Origin: Limonium bicolor
Lineage: Eukaryota > Streptophyta > Magnoliopsida > Caryophyllales > Plumbaginaceae
Assembly (NCBI GenBank): GCA_023374045.1
Contig: CM041780.1
Coordinates: 88,005,627 to 88,069,626, forward strand
DNA length: 64,000 bases
Direction: 5' to 3'
The notes under the pieces are model-generated. The model did no database searches and had not been told where the DNA came from. It saw only the letters and a program-made list of their open reading frames with translations. Below are positions 1 through 11,031 of this stretch, in pieces. The position numbers and the translations under genes were made by a program. Each line of letters starts with the position of its first letter. Position 1 is the stretch's first letter.

Positions 1-565
1 ATGGACTAAGATTAAGAGAGAACATTACTTAAGGAGTTAAATATCTAACTCTCTAATTAAGGGAACGCATTTAAGTCGTTCATTGTGTGTGAACTTTGAT
101 TGTTCATATCTGAGTTGTTGTTTACTGCACTTTCTATTATGTTGTGCATCTAATCAACCTCCATGCTATCGACAATTAGTCGTCGTAGCCACGTTAGCTT
201 GGGGGCCATGAGAGGAAAGTACCAGCATTCGTGCTGACCCCCTCGGGGGCTTCTTTTTACTACACAGGTGAACATCAGGAGGCGGCTGTCGCAGGAGTAA
301 GAAGAGGATACAGCTGTTAAGGGTTTAGTGTGGCCTACGAGTTGTGCATGTACACTCGTATGGCAATTTAAGTTAGTAAGATGTATAGGTTGTGAGTGGA
401 TTGTAAGAAGGTTATGTAAATGATTAAGGTTGTTAGACTAATGTTCGGTATATTCTGTAGTCAGACCGTGGCAAGGTCCTGGATTGTAAAGAATTCCGCT
501 GTGACATGTGTATATATATACTGTTAAGTTGCGAGACCACATTTGGATTGAGTTGGGGTGTTACA
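1..565 (+). mobile_element. 3' end of a chromovirus-type gypsy LTR
   Basis: The segment ends in GGGGTGTTACA, the LTR terminus also used by the complete element at 33506-58527. At 230-280 it has the same kind of block (GCTGACCCCCTCGGGGGC, then a short T-rich stretch and CAGG) found near the 3' end of that element's LTRs at 36960 and 58110. The LTR start lies left of the window. No primer binding site follows, so this is a solo LTR, a 3' LTR or a truncated piece. There is no coding capacity. Confidence 0.6.
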
Positions 566-776
566 GTAGGCTACTAGGTTGTATCTAAGGATGAGGAACC
601 ATTTCGGAAAAGGTAACCAGAAGATGTTTATATGGTTGAGTGGGGAATCGACGCAGCTCATAACGTGTTTTCGAGTCAAATTTTCAAATTTCCTGATCAT
701 CTGGGAGAGGTGGAAAGAGAGATTCTTGAGGGTGAGCTCTAGGTGGTATTTCCGGGTAATTTCCATTTCTGGTGCT

Positions 777-1935
777 ATGGCGAATACTCAAAACATCATA
801 GATGAACTGGCTGAGAGGTGTGCGAATCTGTCCTTAACGAAAGATGAGGGGTGAAAAATCTCAGTGGACGTCATTACGGTGGACGGGAACACTTTCCCTT
901 CGAATGTTGTATTTTGGGGAAGCTGTGCGGGTCCAAAAAATTGGATATCAAAGCCATGGAAGCTACCCTGTCTAGAGTCTGGCAATCAGAGGAAGGCATC
1001 CGTGAAAGACCAGTGGGTAACCATCTCTTCCTTCTCAAGCTAGATAGTAACAAAATGGCTGAGCGTATTCTTTAGAAAGGACCTTGGTCTTTCGATGGTT
1101 TTCTGTTAGCATTACAAAGAATAGACAGGGAGAAGGGACCAAGGGACCACAGTTTCCAATGGGTCCCTTTCTGGGTCAGAGTTCATGGTATCCCTTTTCT
1201 ATTCTATCATAAAGATTTTGCTCGGAGGATTGGTGAGAACATTGGTAGGTTCCTAGAATTTGAAGAGGAGGAAGAGAAATTGACGGGAGACTATCTTAGA
1301 GTCAAAATTTTGTTGGATGTGTATGCCCTGGTCTAGAGATGCATTGTGGTGACAGTGGGAGGTGAAGAAAGGGTTTTTGGTATAACATACGAAAGGCTCC
1401 CGTCCATTTGTTTTAACTATGGGAGGTTCTCTCATGGAACAAGAGAGTGTAATCTGAAAGGGATAGGTGCAAAGGACAACCAGCCGTATGGCCCTTGGCT
1501 GAGGGCTAGGGGTCTCAAGAAAGAGGATAATGTAATGCAAAGTCAGACAGCTGATGATGGGGGAAAAGTAAAGGCTCTCCCTTTGGGGAATGCTAGTAAT
1601 ATGGAAGCAAAGAGTTGATTAATGGAAACAGGAACTTGGGTCAGGAAGATGAGGTCGATAAAGACCCAAACCATGATGAAAGCTTGAGTGTTCTGTTACA
1701 GTGCGAACCCCCAAGCTCGGTAGAGGTGGGAAAAAAGAGGATATTTGATAATCTGGATGAGGATAGCTCTTTCGAAGAGGTTTTGAGGAAAGGAGAAGAA
1801 GAGTTTGAGGACCATAAAAAAGGCAAAGGAGATGGGGTCTTGCTGAAAGGAAACACTTCTATGTCAAATGCTGCAGCTGTTTCGAAGTATTTAGGGGCGA
1901 CCTTAAGGGAGCACCATGGTCGCCTTCAGCAATGA
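777..1935 (+). pseudogene. LINE ORF1 (DUF4283 / zinc-knuckle RNA-binding protein), broken
   Basis: In plant L1 elements ORF1 encodes the nucleic-acid-binding protein that coats the element RNA. The likely start is the ATG at 777 (MANTQNIIDEL...). The frame breaks near 852 and resumes in another frame. It then has stops at 1073 and 1334 and shifts again near 1615. The DUF4283-like stretch runs from about 900 to 1400 and includes WVPFWVRVHGIPF. One CCHC knuckle follows at about 1405-1450 as CFNYGRFSHGTREC, where the second metal-binding Cys has become Tyr, so metal binding is probably lost. An acidic, Lys-rich tail overlaps the start of ORF2 by a few bases. The family call is solid; function is lost. 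Confidence 0.75.
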
Positions 1936-4900
1936 GTTGCCTAGCTGTGAACTGCCGCGGTCTGGGTGAACCGTGGGCAATTCGTTGGCTCCTGGAGTTG
2001 TTCAGGAGTGAATCACCTGGGGTGGTCTTTTTGTCTGAAACTAAGTTGGTGGTGGAAGAAATGGCTAAGGTTGCAAAAAAATTAAAAAAGTATCATCATT
2101 TTGCTGTTGGATGTGTGAGTAAAGCTGGTGGATTATGTTTGTTCTGGAAAGATGGGATTTAGGTGGAGATAGTCTCATATTCTTTGCACCATATCGATGC
2201 AATTATTAAGAAGGGTGAGCTGGGTAGTAATTGGAGATGCAGAGGCTTCTATGGATGGCCGAAGGTTAAGGACCGGTTCAGATCTTGGGCACTAATTAAA
2301 GATCTGCACAAGATCTGGGAGGGTCCATGGATGATCTGGGGGGACTTCAACGAAGTCCTCTTTGAGACAGAGTTCAAAGGAAAAGGTCGGAGGAATAGAG
2401 CATCCATGGAGGGCTTCAGAAATTGTCTTGCTGACTGTGGGCTGGAGGATCTAGGTTTTGTGGGTGAAAGGTTTACTTACAAGAACCTTAGAGAGGGGGT
2501 GGATAATTCACAGAGTCGTATTGACAGGGCTGTAGCAAGCGATGACTGGTGTGAGATGTTTCCAAGGGCGAGACTTCTAAACAGAGGCTGGGGGAAAGGA
2601 GACCATAGACCCATTAAGTTGATCCTTGAGCCGCATGTAAGGAGACGGGCCCGGCAGTTTAAATTCAAAAATTGCTGGGCTCAAGAGGAAGAATGCAGAT
2701 TGATAGTTCAGGAATCTTGGGAAGAGAGAGGAAGAGAAAACGAAGGTTATATGGATAAGGTTCTGAGGTGTGGTCAAAAGTTGAAGAGGTGGGGCAAGAA
2801 AAAAATAGGGGAGGAAAATATGGAGATCCAAAGAAAGAAGATTATGTTGCAGGAGGCGATGGAAGATGAGGATAGGAGAAAGGGGAAGGAACAAAGATCC
2901 AAGATTATGAGGGAATTAGACAACCTGTTGCAAAAAGAAGAGATAAGATGGGCGCAAAGGGCTAGATTTGAGCATCTGAAGGTGGGTGATGGGAACAGCA
3001 AGTTTTTCTTCTCCAGGTTCTGATCCCGGGAAAAGAGAAACGATATTATTCAGCTTATTGGGGAATCAGGAAGAGTTAGGGATACTTGGGAGAGTATCGA
3101 GGAGGAGGAAAGAGGTTTTTTCGAGAGGCTGTTTTTGACCACCGTACCATTCAAGAATCATCACCTGTCTGCCTGTGTCGAGAATAGAGTTACCAGAGAG
3201 ATGCTGACTTGTTTGAACAAACCTTTTGAAGAGAAGGAAATCTTAGACATTCTGAGCAATATGGAGAAAACCAAAGCCCCTGGCCCCGACGGTATTAATG
3301 GTATGTTCCTCTCAACTTTCTGGAATGTTATTAAGTTTGACTTTATGGATGCTGTTATGACTCATTTGAATGAGGGGATAATGCCAGAAGGCATGAACCA
3401 TACATATCTGGTCCTTATCCCTAAAAGAAAAGGTGCAAATAATCTCAAGAATTTTAGGCCCATTGCGTTGTGTAACATGGTGTGTCGGGTTGCATACAAA
3501 GCTCTTGCTAACCGTGTTAAAGGCCTTATGAATGAGCTGATCTCTCCAGAGCAATTGGCCTTCATCCCAGGTAGAATGATTACCAATAATATTATTTTGG
3601 CGCATGAAATTCTGCATTTTATGAAAGGTTCAAGGGCTAAGAAGAAAGGTTGGTATGCCCTCAAAATGGATCTATCAAAAGCATATGATAGAATAGAGTG
3701 GGAGTTTCTCTTTGACATCATGTCCAGAATGGGCTTTGAGGGTATGTGGTTCAACGCGGTTAAAACGGCAGTTACTACTGCTTCAATGGCGGTCAAAATT
3801 AACGGATTTCCAGGGAAATGTTTTACCCCTAAAAGAGGCTTGAGACAGGGGGATCCCATATCCCCCTACCTTTTTCCGTTCTGCATGGAAACTTTGATTT
3901 CAAGCCTCAGGAACGCGAGTTTGACTGACCTATGCAGAGGGGTAAGGATTTCGCGTATGACGCCTCAAATAAACTCCCTATGTTTCGCATATGACTGTAT
4001 AATTTTTGGCCAGACCGAAGAGGAAGAGGTGAGACAGATTAAGTTTATTCTAAGTGATTTCATGGAGGCATCTGGTCAGTCTATCACCTGGAGAAATCAA
4101 ATATCTTTTTCTCTAGGAATGTGGAAAATTGGAGAAAAAGATGGATTAGTGTGGCTTTTGGGATCAATGAGGTTGACGACTTGGGGTCTTATTTAGGATT
4201 CCCATCAAAGTTTGGCCACAACAAGAAGGAAGTCTTCTTCTATATTAAAGAGAGAGTGAAGAATAAAGTTTTGGGTTGGGGACAGAAGGTCTCCTAGGCT
4301 GGGCGTATTTCGCTTATCAAAAGTGTGCTACAATCTTTTCCAGTTTATGTAATGTCGATAATCCGGTTACCTAAATCTCTGATAAAAGAAATAGAGACTT
4401 GTATTAGAAGATTCTGGTGGAAGGGTGGATGGACAGACAAGAAGGTGTTGACGTGGAAAAATTGGAAGTCCGTATGCAGAAGGAAAGAGGATGGAGGTAT
4501 TGGTTTTAGGGAGCTGGAGTTCGATAATCACAACGATTAAGAGGTTGGAAATCCACGCAAGGAGATCCATTGGTGACGGCTGGGAAACCGTGATATCTGA
4601 TAGGTGGTTGCCTAAGAAGCGAAGCGGTATTCCCATCCTGTTCACTCCGGGGCAACCAAAAATGGTTGGGGATCTCATAAATCACGAGAGAAGGGAATGG
4701 AGGCAAGAGTTCATCAGACAGCTTTTTAGCCCGGAGGATGCAGACGAGATTCTCTCAATCCCTCTAAGCCAGATGCCGAGACAGGATTCCTGGTATTGGT
4801 GTCTTTCTAAGAAGGGAACTTTCTCAGTAAAATCATATTATCACATGCTGATAAAAGAGAGAGACTAGGAACTTCCCTCCTGCTCTATAGGCAGTGGCGC

Positions 4901-5672
4901 TATTCACACATATGGGAAGCTACAAAAGGCAAAGCTGCACCCACGAATTAAACTGTTTGCATGGAAATTTCTGAGTGGCATTCTCCCGTCTAAGGCTGAG
5001 ATTGGCAGGCAGTGTGGTTTCGCAGATGAAAGCTGTGATTTGTGCGGGCAATGGGATACCCCAAGCCATGCTGTGTTTTCATGTTTGCTGGTGTTTCCCC
5101 TCTGGTTTAAGTGGGAGGGAATTGCCCCTGATAAGAACTGCACCTATAATGTGTTTTTTGACTAGGTTGTGAATTTTATTTTACAGGAAGAGGTGGAGAA
5201 AGGAAAAGAGCTGATGACCCAGATGTGGAAAGCTTGGTTTGCTCGAGTCACTTCAGTGAATGGCGGTGCACCCGACGTGAGATGGGGTTGGGACCAGGCG
5301 ACTTCTTTCCTGGAGACTTTCGCTTGCCCAGATGCTCCAGGCTTGTCGTTTCAGCCTTCCAACAGTGGAAGGATGGACACAACAGAGTTAGATGGTGTTA
5401 TTTGGGTGGATGGAAGTGCGAAGGAAGGGAAAGGTTTTGGGACTGGAGTAGTAGGTACGAATGCAAGGAAGCAAATATGGGGTTTCGGAGTGAATTGTGG
5501 CTGGAACAGTTTTTCACCAAGTGTTGTGGAAGCAAAAGCGGTGATTGCAGGAGTGAAGCTGGCAATGAAGATTGGCTGGCGGAAGATCAAGATTGTCTCA
5601 GGCTGTAAGGAGATCATAGATTTTCTTAATCAGGGGGGGATATATATTCCCGGATGTTGCGAAAATTCTTAG
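1932..5672 (+). pseudogene. LINE ORF2 (endonuclease, reverse transcriptase, RNase H), broken
   Basis: ORF2 normally nicks target DNA and reverse-transcribes the element RNA in place. The endonuclease starts at ATG 1932 (CLAVNCRGLG) and shows GDFNEV, SRIDRAV and GDHRPIKL. The reverse transcriptase (about 3135-4110) has KAPGPDGING, the RPIALCNMVCR block and LRQGDPISPYLF, but the catalytic YADD-type box reads FAYDCIIFG. In-frame stops lie at 2160-2162 and 3021-3023. The frame shifts near 4110. About 100 residues are missing near 4540, where LEFDNHND runs straight into the WLP region. A zf-RVT-like part spans 4870-5160. The RNase H (5390-5672) keeps WVDGSAKEGKG and the VEAKAV glutamate, but a later catalytic Asp has become Gly (IVSGCKEII). 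Confidence 0.85.
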
Positions 5673-5868
5673 CGATGTGCTCTGGTTAAAAACTTTTTTT
5701 GTCTGTTTAGTTTGGGAGTTTGTTCCTAGGAAGGACAATTTTTGGGCTCATTTCTTAGCGAAGAAAGGTAGGGCAAAGAAACTTTCGAAGCAATGTATTG
5801 GGCCTGAGGCCGTGAACAATCTTTTGGCTTTATGATGAATGAAATATCTTGCTGGTTTAAAAAAAAAC

Positions 5869-6228
5869 CATGATTTGTGGGAGAAATTAAAGAATAAAGT
5901 TGACGAACAATATAATATGAGTCATCACATAAAATGATGAAATTGAAGAATATAACTAAGTGAGAAAATAAATGATAAAATTATATAGCATTTATTATAT
6001 ATTATTACATGAAATAACAATAAAAATAAATAAAAATATGATCTTGATTATTCAACAACTAACTATTAATAAGGGTCCAAATAACAAGTTAGAAAATCAA
6101 ATTAAGTCAAAATTAGCCCAGTTGATCGGATGGGCCAACCAGACCCGCACCCCTCTCTTGAATTCGGTAGCCCAAAAAAAGAAATGAAAAAAAAAACTCA
6201 AACATGAGCGAGCCCTTCACTCACGTAA
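5869..6228. other. AT-rich spacer, no gene seen
   Basis: AT-rich sequence between the LINE A tract and the MITE. Short ORFs here have no recognisable domain. Nothing else is supported. Confidence 0.5.
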
Positions 6229-6231
6229 TTA

Positions 6232-6555
6232 AGGCATCCACAATGGTTTTAAGTTTCTTAACACATTCCTAGGTTCCATGTCATCTAAAAATTATATTTT
6301 ATTACTTAAGAAACTCTATTCACTACAATAACAAAGTTTCTTAATCTTCTCTCTCTTAATGAACAACCAATAAACTATCACTATTTAGATGTGAGATAAA
6401 ATATGAAAGAGAGAGATACACATAGGTGGGTCTAATATGTCATAAAAAGTGGGGTTCTTATTTAAGAACCTTGGAGAGAGAAATGGGTGGAATCCACACC
6501 ATTGTAGAACATTTTACATATGTACCCGTGTTAAGAACCCCTATTGTGGATGCCC
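6232..6555. mobile_element. PIF/Harbinger-like MITE with TTA duplication
   Basis: The left end GGCATCCACAATGG and the right end (reverse-complemented GGGCATCCACAATAGG) form imperfect terminal inverted repeats of about 15 bp. TTA flanks both sides exactly, at 6229-6231 and 6556-6558. A TTA target duplication and a G-rich TIR are typical of PIF/Harbinger MITEs. At about 324 bp it has no ORF and is non-autonomous. Confidence 0.75.
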
Positions 6556-6714
6556 TTAGCAACCCCAACTGCACACGAACATATGGCCGCGCCCCTCCCC
6601 TCTTCTTTTCTCTTTGTGCAAGATTTTGGAAACCCTAAATCTTTCCTCTTCATACCGTCGCCGACCATCTCTCTCTATTCTCTTCTTCAATATTCTTCTT
6701 CTTCATCTTCTTCT

Positions 6715-6821
6715 CTTCTTCTTCTTCTTCTTCTTCTTCTTCTTCTTCTTCTTCTTCTTCTTCTTCTTCTTCTTCTTCTTCTTCTTCTTCTTCTTCTTCT
6801 TCTTCTTCTTCTTCTTCTTCT
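6715..6821. repeat. (CTT)n microsatellite, about 107 bp uninterrupted
   Basis: A pure trinucleotide run of about 35 units, preceded by a less regular pyrimidine-rich stretch from 6660. Translation in two forward frames gives poly-Leu or poly-Phe, which I regard as an artefact. It lies in a pyrimidine-rich, 5'UTR-like context ahead of a good splice-donor-like CTGAAGGTAAG near 6960. Confidence 0.95.
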
Positions 6822-8880
6822 ATTTTCTTCTAAAACTCAAGCATCTATTCTCTCATTGCGCTACCAACCAACAATGGACACTAATCTCTTCTTTCCTTGC
6901 TGATTTCGACACCGCAAACATGCAACATTGTCGACTTCATTCTCTTCTTGTGTTGCGCCAACTGAAGGTAAGAATTTCTCCTTCTTTGGTTCTTTTTTGG
7001 ATTCGAGACGGACATTAGCCCAGCTTACTCCCCTTCCTTCTCTGTGTTTTTTTCAAGTATTTAGGAGACCGAAATTTAAGGGAAAAGTCATACTTGAGTC
7101 TGGGCATTATACAACCCGAAAACTAGAGGTAAAACTCAACCCTTATTTTGTGTCCTTCTAGTTGTTTTCGAAATCTGAACGGAGCCTTACTACTTTCTCG
7201 GATCCTCTTATTGGAAGTATTTGGAGCCCTAGATCAGGAGAGAAACCGTGAGGAAAAAATGTGGGGTGCATCCATTTGGTCCAACTGAATACTAAAGGTG
7301 AAAAATTGGTCCCTATTTTGTGTTTTTCTAGTCTATCTTCAAATACTGAAAACTAACCCAAACATTTCTCTTCGGTGGATCGAAACGAGAGCGGATTATG
7401 ATAAACAGAAGGTTAGGGAGAGCTAACCTTAACAAAGAAGAAACCGAAAAAAAGAGTCCGAAGCTAAATCTAGATCTGATTTTATTTACATATTTCTAAG
7501 TTTGTTTATATGTACTAGTTCGATTTGTTGTAAGGACTTTGAACATTATCAGTATTCTGAGTTCTGGTAGACCCGAAATAGGGCTTTGTTGGTATTCTTG
7601 ATAGAACCGACAAATTAGGGTTATAGTTGGTGAATTTTAGTTTCAAAAAGTTGTGTTAAAAATAAGGGATTTTTACTTGGTCAAACTTACGGTTTCTGAG
7701 TAATACAAAATTAGGGTTTTAATTTACAGATTTTCAAAATTAGGTCAAAATTGGATTTATTGTTAAATTAAGAATTAAGGTTTGTGATTGGGAAATTTGA
7801 ATTGGTCAAAACTGGTATTCTGGTCAAAATTAAAATTGGTCAAAATTGATAATATAGTCAAAATTAGGGTTTTAGCCAAAAAATGTGGTTAGTCAAAATT
7901 GGGGCTTTGGTCAACATGAAAATTAGGGTTAGATATTGTTAGAGTTTAGAATTATGACTTTAATTAGACACAAGGGGTAAAATTAGAAATCTAAATTATT
8001 TTGGGGTAAGTTGATAATTCAAATAGTTTTAAAAAAACTTTGGGTTAAATTTGACGGAACAAAATAAGGATGTTACAGGAAATTCAAAAATTAGTAAAGT
8101 TTGGGGTTTATTTGAATTTTAAGTAAATATCAAAAAATGAAGTTATGGGGCAAAAACTAAAATTCTGATAAGTTTAGGGTCAAGTGGAAAATTAGGTAAA
8201 AATTAAGGGTTGGGTAGATAAAAAATCAAAGGCTATTTGGGGCTTTTAAACAATTTTGAAAATTGGTTGATTTTAATTAATAATTAAGTTATTTTGATTA
8301 TTATGTTCATATTATCTTGAAAATTAATTTATGTTTAAAATTGTTTTATTATATGGGCTAATCTAATTGGACTAACAGAATGACTCTATTGAAATATGAA
8401 CTACCTAGCCAAGTATTGGGCCAAGCCCAAAAGGAAATTTCATTAAAGAATTACTAAATCAAACTTAGACTACTAAGAGATCATAGATTCTTAGAGCTGA
8501 CATTTTCGGAACACACTTCACTCTGGAATTCCTTCATTCAATCCTCCGTATCACACTTCACTCTTGTCAACTCACTCTCCATCCATCTCCCTCCATTATC
8601 ACTATGACCTCCACAAACACACACGCCCCATACACGTTCGGATCTATGTCTGACCCAGACAAACCCGGACGTCTCACATCACACACAACCGTCTCATAAA
8701 TACACAGGTCTGGATCATTGTCCGTACTAGAAAGACCTGGACATCTCACGTCCTGATCTCCGTTCGACCCAGATGATCCGGACACCTCACAAACTTCTCT
8801 AGAATTTCCATTTTCACCTCATTTCCATCACTTTCACCTCATTGTCACCATTTCCAACCTCGAAGTCGGTGTAGTGCAAG
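6822..8880. other. AT-rich DNA of unknown origin, possibly old LTR or leader sequence
   Basis: No ORF with a recognisable domain. A diverged ~43-bp motif occurs twice (about 7122-7164 and 7291-7333; both contain TATTTTGTGT and end in TTCTAGT). Many short repeats of TTAGGGTTTT and GGTCAAAATT lie between 7600 and 7930. A degenerate repeat with CCAGACAAACCCGGACGTCTCAC-like units lies at about 8640-8800. This may be part of a long LTR belonging to the Athila-type locus on the right, but I could not define a left boundary. Confidence 0.35.
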
Positions 8881-9715
8881 GACAAAGAGCGGAACGAGCA
8901 AGGGAATCTTCATAAACAGATGATTTCTTCTAATTCTCTCTTATTTATGCTTTTAATTGCTATGTCTAGATAAGAGGATATACTCTGGAGAAGGGACGTT
9001 GTAAATTGTTAACTCTGCATTATTTTACTGCTTTATTGAGACTTTTGATTGTTCAGGTTAATGCTTTTTAAGTGCTTTTAATAAACGTCATGAACTTATT
9101 TTAAAGCCTTCGAATCATGTTATGATCAGACAAGGTAATTAACATTGACGGTCCTATTAACCTGATTCCTGAGGTAATTGTAATCTGATAGATTGTGATA
9201 GCAGTTAGGTGCTTTAGCCCGGTCTAACTAGGTCTCCTAGCCGGACTAGTAATTTTGTGCGATAAAACCATCTAGGTATATTCGTTGACTCTAGTTTAGA
9301 TCTTCAAGTCTTGTCTAGATGAGCTACTTGGGATTAGGATTTCATACAGGTTAGATAATGGCGAATCACAAAGCCAATCCAAGTCTTCGCCTAAAGTAGT
9401 AGAATATACAGAACCTAGCTGTGAAGCAGCTCCCTGAACCTAGAGTTCTGTTCATTCATATCATCTATCATTTTAAATGATCTGTTATTTAATTTTCTAT
9501 TTGTTATTGAACACCAAAACAAGAACAACCCCTCTGTAGTTAACCATTGTCTAAGGCTAGACTTATTTACCTCAAGTCCCGCAGATTGATACCTGGTTGC
9601 TTCTTAATTGCTATACTATTACGATCAGGATTTTTGCATCCCGACGGTCTGTTGATCTGTTGTTTTCTAGGGATAATTCTTAGTATTATCATTTCAATTC
9701 CAATCGTTTGAAAAA
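8881..9715 (+). mobile_element. Probable 3' part of an Athila/Tat-type 5' LTR
   Basis: This stretch immediately precedes a tRNA-Asp primer binding site (9716), the position expected for the end of a 5' LTR. The exact LTR end is unclear; several CA dinucleotides lie within 30 bp of the binding site. No matching 3' LTR was recognised after the polypurine tract near 22580, so the assignment rests on position alone. Confidence 0.45.
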
Positions 9716-9733
9716 TGGCGCCATTGCCGGGGA
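9716..9733 (+). other. Primer binding site for tRNA-Asp (Athila-type)
   Basis: TGGCGCCATTGCCGGGGA differs by one base from the complement of the plant tRNA-Asp 3' end (which gives GTT in the middle). This binding site is characteristic of Athila and related gypsy elements. It is followed not by a gag leader running into gag but by an inverted copy of the downstream half of the element. Confidence 0.85.
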
Positions 9734-9752
9734 ATTGAAATTTAAACACAAA

Positions 9753-9887
9753 GTTCCCGCCCTGGTCGAACCAGGCACAGGCCGCGGCAGAGATAAATCC
9801 ATCATCGCGAAGAGGAAAGGTAGAAGAAGATGCGCCTGTGCGCTGGCCCCTAGTGGCACCCATGTTTCCACCACGTGTACGAGGCAT
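9753..9887 (-). pseudogene. Fragment of the Athila env-position ORF (N-terminus only)
   Basis: About 45 residues starting MPRTRGGNMGATRGQRTG match the start of the ORF at 20962 on the other strand. The match ends abruptly at GGNFV, where the sequence becomes the reverse complement of the region just after the tRNA-Asp binding site. It is a truncated fragment without function. Confidence 0.85.
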
Positions 9888-10664
9888 TCTAGGAATTGAA
9901 ATTTAAACACAATCCAAAACATGCAAAAGAAAGACAACAGAACGCAAGAATTAAAATCATAAAAATGCACAATTAATCAAAGCAGTAATTTGCATGCAGA
10001 AAGTTCTTGAAATGTAAGCATGCGTCACAATTAGGGCTTTGGATTATGTAAATTTAGCAATAATAGCATCACGAAGCAAGACCCAAAAATCAATTTCAGA
10101 ATTTTTCAAAATTTTCAACAAGTTCGGACCTACGTCCGGTTGGGCTGGATCGGACGCAAGTCCGGACGGCCCAAGAAACCCTAAATCGACACCGTGAATA
10201 GAAGTCGCCCAAATCACACAAATTGCACAGATTTCGCACTTCAATCATCTAATTAATAACATAATCAACGCAAACTACTATATAATCTATCAATTTCATC
10301 GAAATTTGAAGTTGAAGAAAATGAATTTGTAAAAACCCAAAATAAAATCGCAAAAACTTGGTGTGTTTGTTTTGATTTTCTGTTGAAATTGGTGGTGGTT
10401 GCGGGTTGTTTGTTGTGTTGCCCGCGGTGTTACTGGTGGTGGGTGGTGGTGCTTGTGGCTGGCGAGGTCGAGGAAGAAGAGGGGAATGTCTTTTTCTAGG
10501 TTCGAGTTCGACGGTGGAAGAAGTAACGGGGAAGGAAGAAAATAAAAAGAAGAAGCCGCGGTTTTAACCACGTCCGTAGATACGTCCGGATCCGGACGCA
10601 TTTGAATTTGCAAGCGTCCGGGTGGGCAGGGTCGTACGCTCACCCGGACGTGTTTTGAAATCTT

Positions 10665-10696
<32 letters not shown>

Positions 10697-11030
10697 AATA
10701 AATATAAATATAAATAAAATAATAATAAGACTATAAAAGTGAAAAAAATACTTCTCAAAACTCCCAAATTAGACTCAATGAATAGGCAACTTACTAAACA
10801 TAAAAAATCGTATAAATCACACACAAATAATTCAAGCACACGGAGTGCAGAGGTTAAAGAGTGAGGGAGTAAGAAGTGCTCCCTGATTCCTGATGAGTGA
10901 GGCTTTGAGGTTCCTCTACACTTGTGTTCAGCTAAGCATCCAATTGAGCTAATCGAAGATTGTGAATCGGTGGGTTGCCTCCTACCAACCTGCCCGAAGT
11001 TAGAGTCTCTGGCTAGACCACGCATATAGC
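9888..11030 (-). other. Leader between integrase and the env-position ORF, left arm
   Basis: Noncoding in both arms (the counterpart is 19800-20960). It holds a TA/GA microsatellite (about 10665-10695), a run of TCCGG/CCGGA palindromic motifs (10125-10175 and 10570-10650) and stretches resembling promoter or leader DNA. In Athila elements the downstream ORF is thought to be expressed from its own promoter or by splicing; I cannot tell which applies here. Confidence 0.5.
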
Positions 11031-11031
11031 A

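Larger units (their letters stand above)
566..5868 (+). mobile_element. L1-type LINE retrotransposon, decayed
   Basis: Two consecutive degenerate ORFs in the order expected of a plant L1 element are followed by a short A tract (5860-5868). ORF1 has a DUF4283-like region and one zinc knuckle. ORF2 has endonuclease, reverse transcriptase, zf-RVT-like and RNase H regions. The 5' boundary is placed right after the LTR end at 565 and is uncertain. I could not find a convincing target-site duplication. Several stops, frameshifts and one internal deletion show it cannot move on its own. Confidence 0.85.

Noticed and set aside
6544..7018. ORFs with long poly-Leu or poly-Phe runs
   Set aside because: Produced by the CTT microsatellite; no flanking domain.
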